Below the pieces are notes generated by a model. It saw only the letters and a list, made by a program, of their open reading frames with translations, searched no databases and had not been told where the DNA came from. Below, one piece after another: positions 13,055-25,220 of a stretch of DNA of 64,000 nucleotides (position 1 is the first letter of the stretch; each line of letters opens with the position of its first letter). The stretch is from Anisakis pegreffii (lineage: Eukaryota > Nematoda > Chromadorea > Rhabditida > Anisakidae): positions 62,001 through 126,000 of the forward strand of contig JAPYMA010000299.1 of assembly GCA_035041965.1 (NCBI GenBank), written 5' to 3'. A program made the translations under genes and the position numbers.

Positions 13055-14170
13055 CATGGTTATTTTTATAAAGCTATATCAATAACAAGCGCAAAGTCGT
13101 TCATTCACATACTATCTATCACTAGAGATCAATATCAGCACAATACTATTGCTCTATAGAGGTTACCATCTTTACTATCTTCATGGTACCCTTACTCTCA
13201 AGTTTGCCCAGTAACGTATGAATTTATTTGCACCATTCGATTGTTCAGAATCTCTACATTCAGAATATCATATATTTTGCTGAGAAATTACGATTAGATG
13301 AGGAGATCTAGCTATTTTCTCAATTCTATACGGGTTGCTATCTTCGAGCCTACCGTATTCTCAACTTTGCCCAGTAATATATCAATTTTTGTGCACCATT
13401 CGGTTCATCTGATCCTCTTTATTTAGAAAAACATATATATTGTTGAGCAGTTCTGCTTTCTTGAGAAGGTATGGCTATTTTTATAAAGCTATATCAATAA
13501 CAGGCGCAAATTTGCTAGTTCACATACATTCTATCACTATAAATCAATATCAACACAATACTATTACTCTATAGAGGTTACCATCTTTACCATCTTCAAG
13601 GTACCTGTACTCTCAAGTTTGCCTAGTAACATGTGAATTTATTTGCACCATTCGATTGCTCAGAATGTCTACATTCAGAATATCATATATTTTGCTCAGA
13701 AATTATGATTAGATGAGGAGATATAGCTATTTTCTCAATTCTATACGGGTTGCTATCTTCGAGTCTACCCTATTCTCAGGTTTGTCCAGTAACATATCAA
13801 TTTCTTTGCATTATTCGATTCCTCAGATCCTCTAGATTCTTACCTGGATTACCTGGATTGACCAGGCTATCAAACGTTTATAACGTTGCTGGCCACAGTG
13901 CTAGCGTTTCCTTGCGCATTGTTACTATCTAGATTCTTACTATCATATATTTTGATGTGGGGTTAGGCTTTCATGAGGAGATACAGCTATTTCCTTAAAG
14001 CTATCGCAACGGACTCTTTGGCGCTCATTCATGTTTATTGTATCCCTACTGATCAATGCATACATTATAGGATGACTTATAGGTTTACCTTTTCCAAGTC
14101 AACGGTACTCTCAGCTTTTCCCAGCAATACGTTAGTTTTTACACCCTGTCAGATTTTTTTGGGGCAATTT
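13055..14170 (+). repeat. Composite tandem repeat of alternating 163- and 252-bp spacing (415-bp unit)
   Basis: The anchor TTTGCCCAGTAA and variants recur at about 13203, 13366, 13618 and 13781, with spacings of 163, 252 and 163 bases. A larger 415-bp unit is duplicated: TATTTTTATAAAGCTATATC occurs at 13061 and 13476. A more diverged third copy follows to about 14170 (CAGCTATTTCCTTAAAGCTAT near 13985, TTTTCCCAGCAATACG near 14117). The first two 415-bp copies are closely similar. Open frames in it (13750-13932, 13973-14176) are by-products of the repeat. Confidence 0.8.
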
Positions 14171-15389
14171 TACTGACTTTCTGAATTTTCTGATATTATC
14201 TCATTTGCATGGCATCGTTCATTTCAATACGCTCTACCTGCATTGATCATCCGTTAGCATGGCAGTTTGAGGAACCCATTTTCAAACAGTCGGGCTTCTC
14301 AGGTTTATGTGCTCAAATCATGTGATGAAATTTGATCGTTTGATTGAAGGTGAAACCAGACGAGATGTGACGATGGATGTCGTGAACAATATAAGGTATT
14401 TATATCATTGCATTTATGAGACTGGTGGAATCCCAACGAATGTGGGTCTATTGTGAAAGGAAAATCACAGAAGAGATTGATATTTCTATGTCGGTTTGGT
14501 TTGATGTGCTGTGATATAGATTTTAATTAGACAGTGATAATGACGGTTTGCATATTATTGAAGCAGTTTCAACACAGCCCTAATCAAGCATCGAAATAGT
14601 GCATTAGAACACATTTGCCCCCATATGGTGTTCTCATACTTTTTATTCACGTGTTAGAAATCATATTCCGCGGTATTCTATTCGGATGTTGACAGTCATA
14701 TCGATAGATGCGTGCATTAATACATAATTTTATCTATTTTAGCAGTTTTTTTAAGTTCTCCTTATCCTTAGATATTTTATTGCTCGAATGCGATTTGCTC
14801 ATCAGAGCGATTCGGTTGCATTGAAATTAAAGATATTGAACATCTCAGTTGTATCAGTCGCCTTTCAAGTGCATCTCTTTTTGATTCAGGATGATTATGA
14901 TATCAATAAACAGTATCTTATCAAAGCAATCTGTTATCATTACTCAGAACAGACTGTATACTCATGCTCTAGTCTTCCCTTTGATGAAGCAGTTATGAAG
15001 AAGCAACTCTTTTTGCGATGTTGTTTACTCAATACATTGTACTTTTGCAATGGCCTTCTGCATGCACTGTGTCAAAAACGTCAAACGACGTTGCATGCTT
15101 ACAATGCTTTAAACACGCACGTGTACACCCACACACGCTCGCATCTGAAACATAACACCCAGGATTCATGAAATTTCTGCATCTCTACTTTCTCGTATAT
15201 TCCCGTGCTATTTTCCCTCTCAGTAGTCATTGCAATGTTATTTCGACAATTCTCGGCTTGATGACGAAAGCAAGCACCCAACCTCTCCATCGATTTTTAG
15301 TCCTCCATGATGGCTTAAATCACTTTCAATTAAATTACAATAAATGTACGACTGCTTCCATTTTTTTGTGGGACTGATACTCATTAGAG
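14171..15389. other. Intergenic stretch
   Basis: Its longest open frame, 14788-15171 (+, 127 codons), has no resemblance to a known family, and its tail of ACACGC-type repeats gives alternating His and Thr. I do not call it a gene. Confidence 0.4.
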
Positions 15390-15594
15390 TCATTTCAACC
15401 AATTTTTTTCTATTTCGACTATTAGCCGAAGGGAACCGAATATTTCCTGAACTTTGTTCGATGCAAACAAATAGTCCAGAAACTTTATGCAGTCATTAAA
15501 ATCGCCAGAACAACGATATTTGACAATACTCTTGATATCATCCTCTCCAATCAGTATTGCTAGTGTTTCCAGGAATTTCAATCGCATTCTGGAA
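15390..15594 (-). CDS. Unrecognised exon-like open frame
   Basis: On the minus strand, a TTCCAG acceptor at about 15595 is followed by an open frame with a protein-like composition (RLKFLETLAILIGEDD, then SGDFNDCIKFLDYLF), amphipathic and rich in Leu, Ile, Asp and Lys, ending at 15390. I do not recognise the family and found no partner exons, so it may be one exon of a gene I failed to assemble, a decayed copy, or chance. Confidence 0.22.
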
Positions 15595-16013
15595 TGAAAC
15601 ATCTTATAAGATACTGGGGAATGGTTTTGGCGAAATGTCGATTATTTTTTTCATTGATAGTGGAATTCATTCGCTAGTAGTATGGCATAATAATATGTAT
15701 ATGCTGCGTTGATCAACTCGTTCTGGTCATAAAGTGCGCTCTGTAAATTTTATCGATCTCTGAATGCTACCACACCAATTGATCATCACAGATCATGCTC
15801 ATAACATTCATATTTTCATTCACCATTCATTCACTTCTGTCTTGTGTTTCGTATGGTGGGGTGTTGCAGCGTGAGTGTATGTTATTCATGATTTTAGTTG
15901 GTTCGTGCCTTTTTTGGCATAATTCAGAATTGTGTCATAGATATTTTCGGTTTGCGGATTGTATTGAAATGAACTTAATGAAAACTACGAATTGATCACT
16001 CAATAATGTTTCA

Positions 16014-16098
16014 GACGTGCACAATTCCAGAGGTGATTGAAAGGACAATGTGTGACAGTTTCAACGGAACTGTCCTTATTCATCACCTCAAATTGAAG
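16014..16098 (+). CDS. Unrecognised exon-like segment with good splice borders
   Basis: TGTTTCAG precedes a fully open 85-base segment (TCTIPEVIERTMCDSFNG, then TVLIHHLKLK) that ends at AAG|GTGAGG, a strong donor. The borders look genuine, but I do not recognise the product or a neighbouring exon that joins it in phase. Confidence 0.25.
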
Positions 16099-16335
16099 GT
16101 GAGGAATTGAATCATTCCTGTAATGATTTAATTTGCTTGAAATGACTCGTTACCAATCAGTCTTGTTATTTTATCCTGATCTGATATGAATCTATGAGTA
16201 CGATGTATCATGTGAATATTCTTCGTTAATGTAATCTATAAAGTAGTTCCGTGATTACAGACATAATATTGACGTTGGTATTTTAGATAATATGGCAGTG
16301 CGATATATACTGAAAACGATGCATCTTGTTGGTGT

Positions 16336-16455
16336 TAAACCATCGTTCAACGCTTGGTCGAGTCACGTATTGATGATAATCTCACGGTGGATTTTGATGG
16401 ATGGCCAGACACGATGGTGGACCGATGGTGTTCGATGGTGATACATCCAAGGTAT
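16336..16455 (+). pseudogene. MBT-repeat-like fragment
   Basis: An open frame reading VESRIDDNLTVDFDGWPD, then WCSMVIHP, matches the core pattern of malignant-brain-tumour repeats (basic/acidic strand, h-x-F/Y-DGW, WC about ten residues on, then IHP). MBT repeats bind methylated histone lysines. The Asp-Ser-Pro-Asp stretch normally between WC and IHP is missing. A stop codon lies about 27 bases upstream in frame without an acceptor, and no neighbouring exon extends the domain. It is probably a decayed fragment, though the match could be fortuitous. Confidence 0.35.
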
Positions 16456-18155
16456 ATCATCAATTGCAGCATATCCCATGACAGATTGAAACTACAGATA
16501 TATTATCGAAATCAAAGCAACGACAATCATCCAATCAACAAATATGACACCGCGGCACGAGGATGCGCCAGGTTTGTAGTTTCAACCATATCATTCCTTC
16601 ATTTTTCATTTCATTAGGAAAGAATAAATGATTCGGGGTTAAGCAACCTCTCGTTTTGCATTATTCATTTTCATTTCTATTTGAACTTAGGAACAGAGAA
16701 CAAAATTAAGTCGTGGTCAGTGACCACTTTTCTGCATGCCTTATTCTTTTATTCCTTAACTCATTCATTAATATTGTTAATTATGTTCGTATTTGTTGTT
16801 AATTATTGCAATTCGAACTTCGTTTATAATCGACTCACTGAGATTACATGACAATACAGTGATGGATATTGTGGTACATTGTTCAGTGATGTAAAACATA
16901 TTATTGTCGATGGAGATATGTTATAAATTTCTGAAGGTGCTTATAATGCCTTGTATGTTTTAACTGGGGGATTTTTTAAGTGTTTTTTAATGCAATTATT
17001 GATTTTATTCACGATATATTATCGTAATTATTTTATGTCATTGTTGTGATTGCCATTGTCACTGTATTGTCGTATGCTGGGAAGTTTAGCGGGTAGTAAA
17101 TTAGCATTTTCAACCATTTTCGGAGGTATTCAGAAAATTCTGTAACCCTTCAGGATGGGATCGGACGCAATAGTGCTCCCCTAATACATATTTCTTAATA
17201 ACATTCAAATGAAAATTCTCTAAACGTCTCATTCAATGAGAAAATCTCATTTGGAACAATTCGATATCAAAACAAAAGTCTGATAAATTCTGAATCAAAT
17301 CACAATCTATAGAATTTTGTTTTCCATTTATTCTGTAATATTGTGAAAATTGATTGTTATACATATCATTACGTTAATTGTCGCCAATTGTCAAATATGT
17401 TTTCATTATTTATTTATTCATTCGCTTATTCATTTATTCATCCATTAATTTGTTTTGTACATCGATCACTGTTGTTGGTATTGTAAATCTTTTTGTAAGG
17501 GATATAGGTAGGGCAAAGGAGGGATGCGGCACGTGACGACCCGCTTAACTCTGGAGCCAGAGGTAGGGACTTGGACTGGCCTCATGTATGGCCCATCCCA
17601 CCTAATTGAAAATTTTTTTCAGTTTGTGCACTCCGTCATTCCCCTCCCCAAACACTTTCCCAAAATGTGGACTATACTATATAAACCGTGTTGGACTCTA
17701 GCATAGGTATGAGAGCAGCACATTTTCTGATGTTGGTTCCAATTGGCGCAAAATTGACCTGACTTAGCTAGACTGTAGCTGTATTAAAAGCTCACCGAGC
17801 AAAAATTTTGAAACTCCTTGACTGGATTTTCATCAGGAACCACCTTGAGTTGACGTACAACCTAGCAGATTTGGTACCATTTGAGATTGACTGACCTCGA
17901 TTTGGATCTGACTTCAAGTTTTCTCAAATCCATTTAACTTCACGTGGACATGAACTGTTCTGACTAGACGTAGGCACGCGATTCAGAGATATATTCAGTC
18001 ATCTATGTGCGATACAACGGCGGTAACCTAGTAAACTCATAGCTGACGAATAAGCTCTCGGAACTGGTCGCTGCTTAGAGATAGAGGTATCGCATAAGAG
18101 AATAGTTGTTTTGTTTTTTTTTCGGCAGGAACTGTAGCAGGTGTTAACAATAGTT
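16456..18155. other. Intergenic stretch
   Basis: AT-rich, with a short TTTATTCATTCG-like simple repeat at about 17400-17450 and a more GC-rich island at about 17505-17620. No gene recognised. Confidence 0.4.
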
Positions 18156-19397
18156 TCACTGGCATATGAAAGGAAGAAAAATATCCCTATAAAACTGAGC
18201 TTCATGAACGTAGGGTATGAATAGCCTTATGAAGTTAGCGGTAGGTCTGGAAAGTTCGCCTGGACCACTCATCTTGTAGAGTCGAGTTGCTGACTGGTGA
18301 CTCGAAGAACTTTTTCCTTGTAGTGCTGTTTGATAACAGCTGGAATAAAGTTGCAATGTTATCAAATGTGCTATGAGGGGAAATCTCTCAGGTGTTTGTG
18401 GTTACTCGCCGAAGCTTATCTATTAGCTAGTGTCATGATGGCGTTCATACACTTCTATGATGCATTCCTTATTTCCCTTGCCAGTGCTGTTATTGTCTGT
18501 CATTAGTGCTGATAAGGTACTTGATAACTTTGAGAAATCCATTTAAATGAGAGGAGAAGCAATAAAGGTCATTCAGATTTGTTGTGATAGCTACACTGGC
18601 ATATGAAAGGAAGAAAAATATCCCTATAAAACTGAGCTTCATGAACGTAGGGCATGAATAGCCTTATGAAGTTAGCGGTAGGTCTGGAAAGTTCGCCTGG
18701 ACCACTCATCTTGTAGAGTCGAGTTGCTGACTGGTGACTCGAAGAACTTTTTCCTTGTAGTGCTGTTTGATAACAGCTAGAATAAAGTTCCAATGTTATC
18801 AAATGTGCTATGAGGGGAAATCTCTCAGGTGTTGTTGGTTACTCGCCGAAGCTTATCTATTAGCTAGTGTCATGATGGCGTTCATACACTTCTATGATGA
18901 TATCCTTATTTCCCTTGCCAGTGCAGTTATTGTCTGTCATTAGTGCTGATAAGGTACTTGATAACTTTAAGAAATCCATTTAAATGAGAGGAGAAGCAAT
19001 AAAGGTCATTCAGATTTGTTGTGATAGCTACACTGGCATATGAAAGGAAGAAAAATATCCCTATAAAACTGATCTTCATGAACGTAGGGTATGAATAGCC
19101 TTATGAAGTTAGCGGTAGGTCTGGAAAGTTCGCCTGGACCACTCATCCTGTAGAGACGAGTCGCTGACTGGTGACTCGAAGAACGTCTTTCTCATAGTGC
19201 TGTTTAATAACAGCTGGAATAAACTTCCAATGTTATTAAATGCGTTATGAGGAGAAATATCTCAGGTGTTTGTGGTTACTCGCCGAAGCTTATCTATTAG
19301 CTAGTGTCATGACGGCATTCATACACATTTATGATGCTATCCTTATTTCCCTTGTCAGTGCAGTTGTTGTCCGTCATAAGTGGTGATAAGGTACCTC
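18156..19397 (+). repeat. 436-bp tandem array, about 2.8 copies, with conserved hairpins
   Basis: CACTGGCATATGAAAGGAAG recurs at 18158, 18594 and 19031, giving units of 436 and 437 bp. The third copy ends at about 19397. Copies 1 and 2 are almost identical; copy 3 is more diverged. Each unit contains a 10-bp perfect stem (TTTGATAACA / TGTTATCAAA, 18-base loop). In copy 3 both arms changed in a matched way (TTTAATAACA / TGTTATTAAA). A second small hairpin (CGAGTT...GACTCG) reads CGAGTC...GACTCG in copy 3, so a wobble pair became a Watson-Crick pair. Open frames on the minus strand at 18156-18365 and 18569-18802 are repeat by-products, not genes. It may be a satellite seed or a structured-RNA unit. 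Confidence 0.85.
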
Positions 19398-19827
19398 CTA
19401 AGTCATCGCTTCTGTCTTCAACAACTGACCAGTTTCGAGAGATTATATTTCGGGCTAGGGTTGATGTTGGATGACTGCGGTTTGATCTGTGCACAGAGGT
19501 TAGAATTTTCCCTTTGATACTAGCACAACATCTGCTCAGGGTTGGAATGAGTTGATGTGTAAGCTATCAAACAAATGTTTCTGAAGTAGCGTTTTTGTGG
19601 TAGTATCATGAAATTTTCTCAACCTTTATCATTCGAGTACCCAGTTGACAATTAAAGCAACTGAAAGCCAGATAGGATTCCTCGAGTTTCTCTTACACCT
19701 TATAGAGGAACTATGACCCGAGTCGAGCTTCACTTATCATTAGCTTGACTTGACCTCAAGCTGCTTTTGAGTTGATCCAAAATGATACCAGCTGGCTTGA
19801 TTCGATTTCGTTTTCAAGATATTCTTT
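19398..19827. other. Spacer between two tandem arrays
   Basis: Contains no gene I recognise. A run of ACTTGACC/TTGACTTGACC-like words occurs near 19745. Confidence 0.35.
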
Positions 19828-21135
19828 CAGAATTTGTTCATGCTATCCTGTTTCGAACGGTGCGATGTTTTGTTTCGTGTTTTCGTGCGTTCATCACCGT
19901 GTTCATCCTCTCGTTGATCATTATCATGTTTTTGATGCTGTCACGCCAGGCATAATGGAGAAAGACATTGCCAGGCATGGTTTGGTGGTGTTCCATGAGC
20001 GAGGTAGAATCTCAAAGTGCATAGGGCCCCGCACAAACCCCCGGGTACAATTCGACGTCACATGCTAAGGCCCAAGTTTGATGCTCTTGTCTGGAAATAA
20101 GCTCACAGCTTTGGTGAGATTAGGATAAATTTGAAAATATAAATGGCGCTTGGCGTGACGGATGTATAAATGTTTTTCCACGTGTGACCACACATTACAC
20201 CGAAAATCCACAAGCTGTCAGTATCTTGAGTTTCCCTGAGTTTAGAATTGTCATGACAGCAGCTATTGGTTGTGGTCTTACCACGATTGTTTGCATCGCA
20301 GTTAGCAAAAAAAACAGAAAGGGTTTTCGAAATATCGATTTGAGAAGCAGTTTTGAAAATGTGCTAATGCAAGAAACTCTTACGATTAGTGATATAGCAA
20401 GATATGACTGAAAGGATTAATAATATGAAATGATTATTCACAGGATTTGTTCATGTTATCTTGTGTTGGATTGTCAGATTGGGTATGGGCATTGAAATTT
20501 CGTGTTTATATTAATATTTGTTTGATTGTCCTGTCGCTGTTCTTGTTGCTTATGATTATTTCATGTTATTGTTGATGTGATTATTTCGTGTTTTCGTGCA
20601 TTCATCATTCTTTTTGATGCTGTCGCGCCAGGCGTGATGAGGGGAACCTTGCGAGGCATAGTTTGGTGGGGTTTCATGATTGAGACATAATCGCAAAGTG
20701 CGCAGAGAAACCCGCACAAACTATTCGCATGTCACATGATAGGAACAGGCTCAATTTTGAATCTATTGCCTAAACGTAAGCTCATAACTTTGCTGAGATT
20801 AGGATAATTTTGAAAATATGAATGGTGTGTGGCGCGACAGCTGCATAAACGTTTTTCCACGTGTTACCACATATCACATCGAAATCACTTGCAAAAATCG
20901 ACGAGTACCGGTTTAGGATTGTCATGGCGGCAGCAGTTGTACTTTTGTGAAGATAAGTTTGGAGGAATTCAGCTGCTGTACAGGTTTTGGTCTTACCACG
21001 ATTGTTTGCATCATAGTTAGAAAAGAAAAACTTGGAAGTGAGAGGGTTTTCGAAATATCGAAGCAATTTTGGAAATGTGCTAATGCAACACACTGTTAAA
21101 GATATAGCAAATTATGAGTAAAATGATTAACCATA
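19828..21135 (+). repeat. Diverged tandem duplication, unit about 0.61-0.7 kb
   Basis: Copy 1 (about 19828-20441) and copy 2 (about 20442-21135) share, in the same order, ATTTGTTCATG, TTTTTGATGCTGTC, TTTCCACGTGTG/TTTCCACGTGTT, GGTCTTACCACGATTGTTTG and TTTCGAAATATCGA. Offsets vary from about 613 to 715 bases, so indels separate the copies. No open frame is conserved in both, which speaks against a duplicated gene. Confidence 0.75.
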
Positions 21136-22410
21136 TATTCAGGAACATTTAATAAGAAGATCGTCACACATATCTTAAGGCATGATAAAATAAATCTAGA
21201 GGGATGATTTAGGTTGTTTCGAAAAACATGATAGTATGACAAAGAGAAGCAAACAGAGAGTCTCGAATAGGATGATGAATTCTCTTGAAAGGAAACAGAG
21301 TTTATGAAAAACAATTCTTCAAACGTTGTTTAGCACAGAATAGGAATGGAAAAACAATACAGCGAATAGAGCGTTTATAGTATGACGTTTAATGCAAGCG
21401 ATGGTAAATTCTATAGTGGGATCAGAAGGCTTGAATGATTATCAGTGTTTGATAGTTAGAGGTATGCACAGGAAAAGCTGCTGTCTATGACTACTGCTCA
21501 AGTTTTTCCTTTTTGTAGACTGTTTCATCGAAAAAACCACGGTTTCTCATCGAACGCCGTGGGCGAGATTTCCTATCAAAATCTTGCACTGTATCTGGTT
21601 TGCTGATTTGAAAATTGCAAGGAAATGAGCGATTCCTTTGATGTGAGTAAGATTTGTCATCCGGAATCGTTGATTCCACAGCTTCCATGTGATACCGACG
21701 CCCACCGTATTGAAAATGTCTTTGCGCATTCTTTCTTCTCCGTGTAAGGCTTTTCCCTATATAAAGCACCCGTACAAAGTGTCAAAGAACTAATGCAAAA
21801 ATCCTCTGGACATATTGTTTCTGCTGAATTCAGCAGGAGATGCAGCCAGCCGTATTGAAATCTGAATATAGCAGGTTTTTCGTGATTCCTTTTCGATGAA
21901 CTCATCAGCCTCATCAGCAACCTTGACGACCCGAACACTAATGCGATACTCAGATAGTGATTCGATATTTTTGGATTAGTTCAAATTCTTGACTAGCCCT
22001 GTTTTTCCATTTGAAATCAGACTGGTATTATTTTAGCGTGGTATGGATGTGATTTGGAGCATAGCTGTGGTATATATCGAGTCTCTTTCCTCCGTATTTC
22101 TCCTAGTAGTTTAAGAGCAAAATTGAATTCCATCATAAGATCTGGTTACATAAGGTTACATAAGATCGCATTCTCAACTTAATTTGAACGATAAATTTCT
22201 GACGTCCGAACAATCATTTCGTGGTGCGGCAATTCATTCAGTTCTAATATAAGTCCGGGCGTAACGAGAATGCAAGGCGAAGAAATGAATAGAGTGAAGA
22301 TTCAGAAGATAAACATGAATGAAAGTGAATCAGTGATACATCTGCAGTGAATAAGAAAAGTCGATTACATAATGGAACTTTAACGCAATCAGCAAGGTTA
22401 GAAATGAGAG
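21136..22410. other. Intergenic stretch
   Basis: Overlapping minus-strand open frames at 21491-21938 have no recognisable family and no splice-supported structure. Nothing else is visible. Confidence 0.35.
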
Positions 22411-23663
22411 TAGGGTTTGCACGAGATCCCGAGATCCCAGGATTTCAGTTCTGATCCCGATCTCAGGATTTAAGTTTTGAAAAATCCCGGGATCTCGCGA
22501 TTTGATAAAGCAGGTCAATTTGTATGAATTTTGATAATTTGCCTTTATTGAAGCAAGCCTTACTCATTACCAGCTCATTCATATGCAGTCATTTTTGTTG
22601 TTTCCCACCTACCATTGATGAACGGTCATGGAAATAAACACAAGTCAAACGAATAACATGATCGACAATATTTCGATGAACTTTTGCGTAACATTCCATT
22701 TAACATTCAACGGATGATTCTGCTCTTCATTAGTTTATATCACGTTCATCTGGATGGATTTCTATGTAAACTAACAGAGATGATCACATTTTCTAATAAG
22801 AACCAAGAGCAACAAAATTCAACGAAAATTTGAGTTGTTTCCTTCTATGCGATTTGTTCAGCTTCAATACTCCATCTGTTAATTGAAGTTCATGTTCTAA
22901 AAACTGCAAGACTCTTTACTTCGGTATTTGTAAACAAATGTAAACAATTTATCGATCGAAATGTAAACAATTTCTCACTGAGATCACACATTTTGAGATA
23001 TCATTTTTGAAGTGAGCAAAATTGCTTCATTTAAAAGGATCTTAAGCGTTACTATCAAGCGCATTTCCATGATTTCTGATCGAAATTATTAAGTACGTAA
23101 CTGCTCGATGGTTCGATGAAAATACATTGCGGATGTCTTTTTTTACTTTTTAGATAAACTCTGAACTTTTAATTTTTCAAAATTCAAACGACTCAATTTA
23201 GGCGATGCATTTCTTTAGAAAAAATCGAAATTTCTGAAATGCCACAATTCATGTGATGTTAACAATGCCAGAAAATGGACTTGAAGCATTGCAAATAGGT
23301 GTTTGAGAATCAAGAACTTAATATTCACATGCAAGTGTACTATTATTAGCTTAGACCCGAGATGACAAGATGCCTTAGCATAGAAACTGCATTATGCCTT
23401 GCGGCATGACCATTGGTATCATTATATGAAATATTAATTTGAACTTGAACAATTTCTTTTCTTGCATTTGTTCAATAATTTGTTGAATTAACTCCTTTCT
23501 GATTGATTGTGAACATACTGGTTCGAAAAAATGTGTTTAAACAAGTCATACATCGATATTTCGAAAGTTGTTTGATCCCGGGATAATCCCGGGATCGAAA
23601 TTCGACCCCGGGATTAAATCCCTATCCCGGGATTGAAAAACCATCGGGATTTTGTAAATCCTA
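22411..23663. mobile_element. Non-autonomous DNA transposon candidate with CCCGGGAT-rich inverted ends, 1253 bp
   Basis: The left end TAGGGTTTGCACGAGATCCC resembles the reverse complement of the right end, TAGGATTTACAAAATCCCGA. Just inside each end the palindromic word ATCCCGGGAT and variants are clustered (about 22425-22502 and 23576-23635). The interior is AT-rich and has no transposase frame. YARNG starts and subterminal palindromes fit a hAT-like MITE, but I see no matching 8-bp target duplication (AATGAGAG left, ATATATAT right), so it is old or its ends are slightly off. Confidence 0.6.
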
Positions 23664-25220
23664 ATATATATTAATCAAAGTATAATATTCTTCGGCAGAT
23701 ATTGTTAGTTCAGCTGTAATATCCCATCTGCTAACTCTCTATAATATATTCTCTCATCTTCGCTGAGCAAAGTGTTGTCGCATTCATTGATTTCTGCGTT
23801 TCGTTCCGTAGTGTTACCTTACAATTAGAGGAATTTGATACGGGACAAAACTCCATAGAAATCTACATAAACTTCATTTTAAGAGCTGACAAATTTTTGT
23901 ATGGAAAAAGTGGAACTCTGAAAAGTACATTTGTTTTGATTAGAAGAATATGCGTTTTGGACATAAAGCAATCTTTTGGCTAAAAAAATAGTTCGAATGG
24001 TCGCGAGGACAAACTTTCGCTCGCCTTAAGCGCAAGAATGCACGAATCTCGACTTTCATGATTAGATTGTTCCCAACTTCCAAAGTCGTGCATTTTTGTA
24101 TGGAAACAACTTCTGCAAAAGTTCCCCGAAAAAATTATCTTGAAAGATCGCGCCATCTACACTGTGGTCTTACTAGGCACCTTCGGCAAAATAATAATTC
24201 ACCAAGCGATCTTTCAAAATGAATTTTTGAAACGAACTTTCACATAGATCGTATCTAGATCGGAGTGCACCTTACCGAAAGATAAAAATTCGACAATTGT
24301 GCGATGTGGTGCCTCGAGGCAAAAATCAGTTGACCAGCTAAATAAGAAACCAATTTTTGAACAGAAATTTCGCACGGATTGTTTTCAAACGAATTGGCAT
24401 ATTTTTCTCGGCTAATCATAAAACATTTGAAAGTTCAACATTCGAAAAAATTTGTCACCCTGGTTTATTTGCTTCAGACAACTATACTAAATTTCATCAA
24501 AAGTGTACATTTCTTGCAACAGTGTTTATAACTCTTTCTAAGTTGCTTTCTCAAAACTTCATGATGTTCGTATGAGCGCTTCAATTTCATGGACACAGTA
24601 AATTACTTTCTTTGATCAAAAAACCTCATCGTTTTCTCATAAAGCGCTGAAGTTCGCCATGAAAGCTGATTTGTTGAAATTATTACTGTTGTCGGCATCA
24701 CTAAGTAAGAACAAATGTTCTCGTTTGTATAGATCACGAGGAAACTTCATTGATTTTTCACTAGTTGACTCCATTTTAGATGTTGAAGAGTTTATTACCA
24801 CACAATAAAATCGACTGTGGAGCTTTCCTTTGTGCTCATTTATGTTTATTTCCTTCCACATTATTATTCGAACTAAATATCTGCTTTTATTCTACCGAAT
24901 TCTTATTTTATAATACAATATCTCTGTCTTCCTCGCTTCACTCCAATCCTCAGCATATCCCTTCAAGCAATATTTATATGACTATACATTTTATTATCTA
25001 TACAAGTGTCGTTTGAGGGGGCTACCGCGAGCGTGCGCACACACACAACAGCACTATAATGGTGATGCGCAGTAGGCGTGGCCATGAACCGAAACAGTTG
25101 CAATCACACAGCAGGCGTAGCCTGAACCGGAGTGTAAAGTTAAGACCCAAGTATTAATGACACATTTTAGGTGCTTATGGTGATAATAACAAACAAGGCG
25201 ATTTGCCTTCCTCATTACTA
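23664..25220. other. Intergenic stretch
   Basis: No gene recognised. At about 25066-25133 a short local duplication of CAGTAGGCGTGGCCATGAACCG occurs. Confidence 0.35.

Noticed and set aside
14788..15171. Longest open frame of the repeat zone, 127 codons
   Set aside because: No family resemblance, no splice or start context, and a tail derived from simple repeats.
18156..18802. Two nearly identical minus-strand proteins of 69 and 77 residues
   Set aside because: They are the same frame of two copies of the 436-bp tandem repeat; the third copy does not keep it.
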